Positions 6,765-11,278 of a stretch of 11,278 bases of DNA are shown in pieces. The stretch lies in the NCBI GenBank assembly GCA_020425835.1, contig JAGQRC010000047.1:1-11278 (forward strand). Direction: 5' to 3'. The notes below the pieces were generated by a model. The model saw nothing but the letters and a program-made list of their open reading frames with translations. It ran no database searches and was not told the origin of the DNA. A program made the translations under genes and the position numbers. Position 1 is the first letter of the stretch; every line of letters starts with the position of its first letter. Origin of the DNA: Planctomycetota bacterium (lineage in GTDB: Bacteria > Planctomycetota > UBA8108 > UBA1146 > JAJFFE01).

Positions 6765-9700
6765 GATGATTCTCCTTCGGCTGAAGGGATGTCGGTCCGA
6801 GCCCGGAGCCGAAACCGTGACTCGGCGTCGAAACAGTAGAGGATCGGGACCACGAACCAGGTGACGCAGGCGACCACCATCCCGCCGAACGTCGGGATGG
6901 CCATGGGGACCATGATGTCGGAGCCGCGGCCGGTGCTGGTCAGCACCGGGAGGAGCGCGAGGATGGTCGTCGCGCTAGTCATCACCGCGGCACGAATGCG
7001 AAGCCGCCCCCCCGCGATGACGCTCTGGCGAATCGCATCGATGGAGCTGGGTCGCTCCTCGTCGAGCGACTGACGGATCCGGGTGGCCATGATGACGCCG
7101 TCATCGGAGGCGATCCCGAACAGCGCCAGGAATCCGACCCAGACCGCGACGCTCAGGTTGAACGGCCGCACCTGGAAGAGCTCCCTCAGGTTGGTGCCGA
7201 GCAGATCGACATCGAGGAACCACGGTTGGGAGTAGAGCCAGAGCATGACGAACCCGCCACCCCACGCGACGAACACGCCGCTGAACACCATCAGGGTCAC
7301 GCCGACCCTGCGGAACTGGAAGTAGAGGATGAGGAAGATGATCCCGAGCGCGAGGGGGAGCACGACCCGGAGGCGCTGCGCCGCCCGCACCTGGTTCTCG
7401 TAGGACCCGGCGAACTCGTAGCTCACTCCGGCCGGGACGACCAGCTCTCCGGACTCGATCTTCCCCTCCAAGTAGCGGCGCGCCTCCTCGACGACGGAGA
7501 CCTCGGCGTGGCCCCGCTTCTTGTCGAACAGGACGTAGGCGACGAGGAACGTATCCTCGCTCTTGATCATCTGCGGTCCGCGGCGGTAGCGGAGGTCGGC
7601 CAGCTCCTTCAACGGGATCTGGGCGCCGCCGGGCGCCGCGACCAGGACGTCGCCCACGGTCTCGGGTTGATCCCGCAGCTCGCGGAGATAGCGAACTCGC
7701 ACCGGGTAACGCTCTCGCCCCTCGACGGTCATGGTCAGCGGCTTCCCACCGATCGCGACCTCGATCACCTCTTGGACATCCGCGACCTGGAGGCCGTAGC
7801 GAGCGATGCGCTCGCGATCGATGTCGATCTCGAGGTAGGGCTTCCCGACCACGCGATCCGCGAACACCGCCGCGGGTTGTATGGAGGGCACCTCGAGCAG
7901 GAGCCGCTCGAGTGCGAGCCCGAACTGCTCGATGGTCTCGAGATCCGGCCCGTACACCTTGATGCCCATGGGTGCCCGGAAGCCGGACTGGAGCATCACG
8001 ATCCGCGTCTCGATCGGCTGGAGCTTCGGCGCGCTGGTGACGCCAGGCATGTCCGCCGCCGCGACGATCTCGTCCCAGATGTCCTGAGGGCTCTCGATCT
8101 CGTCGCGCCACTGACGAAAGGGTCGTCCCTCGTCGTCCGGGATCAGCTCGCCTCGCTCGTCCCGGATGTACCGCTCGTTCTCGTCGTCGTACCGGAACCG
8201 GAGCCGACGTCCGTGGTCGTCGGTGACGAACTCGCTCTCGTACTCGATGATGGTCTCGATCATCGAGACCGGCGCGGGATCGAGCGGGCTGTCGACCCGA
8301 CCGATCTTGCCGACGGAGCTCTTCACCTCGGGCACGCTCAGGATCCGACGATCGAGCTCTTCGAGGATGTCCTTCGCCTCGCCGATCGACGCGTGCGGCA
8401 TGGTGGTCGGCATGTAGAGGAACGAGCCCTCATCGAGAGACGGCATGAACTCGCTGCCGAGCCCGGGAAGAGCGTGCGCGAGATCGATGACGAGAGGATC
8501 CCGCCGAATACCCTCGGGCAGCCATCCCCACAGACGGTCGAAACCGAGCCAGGCGGTCGCCCCGAACAGGGTCACCGCCAGGGGAGGCAGGAGCGCGACT
8601 CCCTTGTGCCGCAGACACCAAGCGAGGAGCGTCGGGAAGAGCGATCGGACGGCGAAGAAGAAGAGGAGCAGGAGCCCCACGAGCGCGGCGATGAAGATGG
8701 CGTTGCCGGAGAGACCGGGCTCCGGACCGAGCGGCTCCCAGTTTCGCGCGAGGACCACCAGCACGAGCAGGACCGCGACGCCGCTCGCCGTCACCTCCAG
8801 GGCGCGCACCATTCTCGCGGGAAGGCTCGGGCGCGCGACGAAGTAGATGCCCAGCGCTGAGATCAGCAGGCCACCGAAGATGTCGAGCGTCAGAGCGATG
8901 ACGCTACCGAGAGCGACCACCGTCGAGCCAGCCCATCTCCTCCACCGCGGACGGCGCACTCGAAACCCGAGGATCAGTTGCGCGGCGGCCGGGAGGAGCG
9001 TCAGCGCGACGACGATCGAACCGATGAGCGCGAAGGTCTTCGTGTAGGCCAACGGCTTGAACAGCTTCCCCTCGGCGGCCTCCATGGCGAACACCGGGAG
9101 GAAACCGACGACAGTGGTCGCCACCGCGGTGAGCACGGCGCCGCCGACCTCGGTGGATGCGCGATAGACGACCTCGAGGCGGGGCTCGTCGGGATCGGCC
9201 TCGTCGAGCGCGCGGAGGATGTTCTCCGAGAGCACGATCCCCATGTCGACGATGGTCCCGATGGCGATCGCGATTCCCGACAGGGCCACGATGTTCGCGT
9301 CGACCCGGAAGAGCTTCATCCCGATGAAGGTGACGAGCACGGTGATCGGGAGCATGGCGCTGATCAAGAGACTGCTCCGCAGGTGGAGCAGCATCAGGAC
9401 GACGACGATGATCGTGACCAGCACCTGCTGGGTGATCGCCGAGTCGAGCGTCTGCAGGGTTTCTCGGATCAGGCCGGTCCGGTCGTAGAAGGGCTGGATC
9501 GTGACCCGACTCTCGGTGCCATCCGCGAGGACCTTGCTCGGCAGCCCGGAGGCGATCTGCGCGATCCGCTCCTTGACCCGCTCGATCGTCGCCATCGGGT
9601 TCTCGCCGTAGCGCACGACGACGACACCGCCGACCGCCTCTACCCCCGACTTCGTCAGCACACCTCGGCGGATCGCGGGGCCGACGGCGACGGTTGCGAT

Positions 9701-10561
9701 GTCGCGCAACAGGATCGGCTGTCCATCGCGTGCGGTGATCGCCGTCTCCTCGAGATCCTCGACACCTTCGATGAACCCGAGCCCCCGCACGATGTACTCC
9801 GCGCGGTTGACCTCCATGGTCCGAGCGCCGACATCGAGATTGCTCTGCCGAACCGCGGCGATCACCTCGCCGAGATTCACTCCGGCGGCGCGCATCGCGT
9901 TGGGGTCGACGTCGACCTGATACTCCCGGACGAAGCCGCCGATCGACGCGACCTCGCTGACCCCGCGGACCCCCGCGAGTTGGTACTTGACCGTGAAGTC
10001 CTGGATCGAGCGGAGCTCGTCGAGATCCCATCCCCCGACCGGGTTGCCCTCACGGTCGCGTCCCTCGAGCGTGTACCAGAACACCTGTCCGAGCGCCGTG
10101 GCATCCGGACCGAGCGCGGGGCTCACGCCGGGGGGCAGCGTCCCGGACGGCAGCGAGTTGAGCTTCTCGAGAACGCGCGATCGCGACCAATAGAACTCGA
10201 CGTCCTCATCGAAGACGACGTAGATCGTCGAGAAGCCGAACACCGAGTAGCTGCGGATGTCCTGGACACCCGGGATACCCAGCAGGGCGACCGTCAGCGG
10301 ATAACTGATCTGGTCGTCGATGTCCTGCGGGCTCCGCCCCATCCATTCGGTGAAGACGATCTGTTGGTTCTCCCCGATGTCGGGGATCGCGTCGACCGGG
10401 ATCGGGCTCCGCGGAAAGTCTCCGAGATCCCAGTCGAACGGGGCGACCATGATGCCCCAGAGGACGATTCCGATGGCGATCAACGCGACGACGAGCTTCT
10501 GCTCGAGGCAGAAGCGCATCACGCGATCGACGAGACCCGGCCGAGTCGTGGATTCGCTCAT
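6761..10561 (-). CDS. cusA: CusA-type heavy-metal efflux RND pump, enlarged variant
   Basis: Inner-membrane proton-driven pump of the HME-RND family, 1266 residues against about 1047 for E. coli CusA. Family signatures include VDAIPDIGENQQIVFTEW, QISYPLTVALLGIPGV, TM4 AIAIGTIVDMGIVLSEN and RRVGVTLMVFSGV. The three methionines of the CusA Cu(I)/Ag(I) site (E. coli M573, M623, M672, from memory) align with M717 (LYMPTTMP), M767 (VSMIETI) and M856 (RIVMLQSG). The relay Asp405 aligns with D439. Glu939 is replaced by D1153 (ASDDG) and Lys984 by Ala. Extra length comes mainly from hydrophobic segments between TM6 and TM7 (about 547-643) and a charged insert of about 40 residues between M767 and M856. 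The gene overlaps both neighbours by ATGA; AAGGTGG precedes its ATG. Substrate Cu/Ag is inferred from the methionines and from the neighbouring Cys-rich proteins. Confidence 0.93.
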   Translation of the reverse strand: MSESTTRPGLVDRVMRFCLEQKLVVALIAIGIVLWGIMVAPFDWDLGDFPRSPIPVDAIPDIGENQQIVFTEWMGRSPQDIDDQISYPLTVALLGIPGVQDIRSYSVFGFSTIYVVFDEDVEFYWSRSRVLEKLNSLPSGTLPPGVSPALGPDATALGQVFWYTLEGRDREGNPVGGWDLDELRSIQDFTVKYQLAGVRGVSEVASIGGFVREYQVDVDPNAMRAAGVNLGEVIAAVRQSNLDVGARTMEVNRAEYIVRGLGFIEGVEDLEETAITARDGQPILLRDIATVAVGPAIRRGVLTKSGVEAVGGVVVVRYGENPMATIERVKERIAQIASGLPSKVLADGTESRVTIQPFYDRTGLIRETLQTLDSAITQQVLVTIIVVVLMLLHLRSSLLISAMLPITVLVTFIGMKLFRVDANIVALSGIAIAIGTIVDMGIVLSENILRALDEADPDEPRLEVVYRASTEVGGAVLTAVATTVVGFLPVFAMEAAEGKLFKPLAYTKTFALIGSIVVALTLLPAAAQLILGFRVRRPRWRRWAGSTVVALGSVIALTLDIFGGLLISALGIYFVARPSLPARMVRALEVTASGVAVLLVLVVLARNWEPLGPEPGLSGNAIFIAALVGLLLLFFFAVRSLFPTLLAWCLRHKGVALLPPLAVTLFGATAWLGFDRLWGWLPEGIRRDPLVIDLAHALPGLGSEFMPSLDEGSFLYMPTTMPHASIGEAKDILEELDRRILSVPEVKSSVGKIGRVDSPLDPAPVSMIETIIEYESEFVTDDHGRRLRFRYDDENERYIRDERGELIPDDEGRPFRQWRDEIESPQDIWDEIVAAADMPGVTSAPKLQPIETRIVMLQSGFRAPMGIKVYGPDLETIEQFGLALERLLLEVPSIQPAAVFADRVVGKPYLEIDIDRERIARYGLQVADVQEVIEVAIGGKPLTMTVEGRERYPVRVRYLRELRDQPETVGDVLVAAPGGAQIPLKELADLRYRRGPQMIKSEDTFLVAYVLFDKKRGHAEVSVVEEARRYLEGKIESGELVVPAGVSYEFAGSYENQVRAAQRLRVVLPLALGIIFLILYFQFRRVGVTLMVFSGVFVAWGGGFVMLWLYSQPWFLDVDLLGTNLRELFQVRPFNLSVAVWVGFLALFGIASDDGVIMATRIRQSLDEERPSSIDAIRQSVIAGGRLRIRAAVMTSATTILALLPVLTSTGRGSDIMVPMAIPTFGGMVVACVTWFVVPILYCFDAESRFRLRARTDIPSAEGESS
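10558..10561 (-). promoter_or_regulatory. ATGA stop/start overlap, adaptor gene to pump gene
   Basis: On the minus strand the adaptor ends TGA (10560-10558) and the pump starts ATG (10561-10559). An AAGGTGG lies about 7 nt upstream inside the adaptor's last codons. This is the same coupling as at the next junction downstream. Confidence 0.85.
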
Positions 10562-11278
10562 CGGCGACCACCTTCGCCGCTCGCCGGTGAAGCCGCGGGT
10601 CGCGAGGTCGACCGGTCACCGAGGTCCTGCTCGAGGGGAGGGAACTCGGACTGGATCTCGCCACAGCGCAGCATCGCCGCGCCGAAGTAGGGATTGTCGA
10701 TCTCGGAACCGCGCTGCATCCAGTGCGCGCCCTTGTCGTCGAGTGCCATCGGACAGAAGGCGAGGTACCACGTCTGCGTCCCGTGGTGACCGAAGCGGCG
10801 CTCCAGGTCGATGATCGTTCGACTCAGTCCTTCGAATCGAACGCGGAGGGTCTCGAGATCGAGGGTCGCGGCGTCCAGCTTCAATCGCGCCTCGAGTCGA
10901 CGCCACGCTCCGAGGGGCTCACCGATCAGTCCGGTCGTGTCGACGAGACCGAGAGCGGCGGTGAGATCGGCGCCGGCCTGCCGCGCGGCGTCGACATCGT
11001 CGTCCGCGAGCGATTCCTGGAGCGCGAGGTAGGCGGAGTAGACCGGCTTCAGCCCGAAGATGAACGGTTCGGGGATGTCGGAGCGGTCGTGGGGCGGCTC
11101 GACCTCGCCCCCGCGCTGACCCATCATGCTCGGCTTCGCCGCGATCTGCATGGCGCTGTCGATTCGGAAAGCGCCGTGCACTACGACTTCTTCGCCCTCC
11201 TGAACGCCGCTCTTAATGAGATAGAAGTCTCCAGCGCGCGGGCCCAGCGTGACCATCCGGCCCTCGTATGTGGGTTTC
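10558..11278 (-). CDS. cusB: CusB-type RND periplasmic adaptor with C-terminal DUF3347-like domain (partial)
   Basis: Only the C-terminal 240 codons are present; the gene continues past 11278 and the frame is open through the edge (an internal ATG at 11256 is not the start). The first 45 residues (YEGRMVTLGPRAGDFY, IKSGVQEGEEVVVHGAFRIDS) are the membrane-proximal end of a CusB-like membrane-fusion protein, which bridges the inner-membrane pump and the outer-membrane channel. A linker with MM and PPH follows. The rest resembles DUF3347: a helical part (VYSAYLALQESLADDD), then YLAFCPMAL, GAHWMQ, NPYFGAAMLRCGE. The Cys, Met and His there are plausible copper ligands. It overlaps the pump gene by ATGA. 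The adaptor's N-terminus, including any metal-binding methionines and signal peptide, lies outside the window. Confidence 0.9.
   Translation of the reverse strand, partial: KPTYEGRMVTLGPRAGDFYLIKSGVQEGEEVVVHGAFRIDSAMQIAAKPSMMGQRGGEVEPPHDRSDIPEPFIFGLKPVYSAYLALQESLADDDVDAARQAGADLTAALGLVDTTGLIGEPLGAWRRLEARLKLDAATLDLETLRVRFEGLSRTIIDLERRFGHHGTQTWYLAFCPMALDDKGAHWMQRGSEIDNPYFGAAMLRCGEIQSEFPPLEQDLGDRSTSRPAASPASGEGGRR

Noticed and set aside
7226..8860. 544-codon open frame on the plus strand
   Set aside because: It is antisense to the CusA-type pump gene; its composition is Asp/Glu/Leu/Arg-rich shadow sequence with no family resemblance.
8978..10690. 570-codon open frame on the plus strand
   Set aside because: It is antisense to the pump and adaptor genes, and its long run of Arg/Asp/His dipeptides is typical of complementary frames in high-GC DNA.

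Overview
The window is high-GC bacterial DNA from an organism with a Gram-negative type envelope. Two adjacent secreted proteins end in the same double dockerin-like module, with acidic calcium-loop signatures 32 residues apart and a short Cys-rich tail. Many secreted Planctomycetota proteins end this way. Together with multi-repeat TRASH/YHS-type proteins, this makes a Planctomycetota genome or MAG the best guess. That is an inference from gene content, since no rRNA or other phylogenetic marker is present.

Left part, plus strand. The window opens inside the last domain of cobalamin-dependent methionine synthase (metH, ends 299). After about 180 nt with nothing recognisable and a perfect 12-bp hairpin (479-506) come three secreted-protein genes: a right-handed beta-helix protein (537-2306), a multidomain protein with two jelly-roll-like regions around a fibronectin III-like domain (2483-4744), and an unrecognised 334-residue exported protein (4811-5815). 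In all three the start codon was set by a good ribosome-binding site followed directly by a signal peptide.

A 12-bp hairpin at 5827-5853 separates this block from a convergent minus-strand operon.

Right part, minus strand, read from right to left. It holds the C-terminal part of a CusB-type periplasmic adaptor fused to a DUF3347-like domain (cut by the window edge at 11278), then a long CusA-type heavy-metal RND pump (1266 aa), then a 299-aa periplasmic protein built from four tandem TRASH/YHS-like Cys repeats. Both junctions are 4-nt ATGA overlaps, so the three genes are almost certainly co-transcribed and translationally coupled. The pump keeps all three methionines of the E. coli CusA Cu(I)/Ag(I) site, pointing to monovalent copper or silver efflux. 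The DUF3347 domain and the Cys-repeat protein would be extra periplasmic metal-handling modules. No outer-membrane CusC-type channel and no regulator is in view; they may lie beyond 11278.

The most interesting unit is this CusB(DUF3347)-CusA-TRASH operon: an enlarged pump with extra hydrophobic segments plus a multi-repeat metal-binding protein in which one repeat has lost its metal cysteines. The intergenic stretches are all under 300 nt. No tRNA, rRNA, CRISPR array or mobile element was seen.
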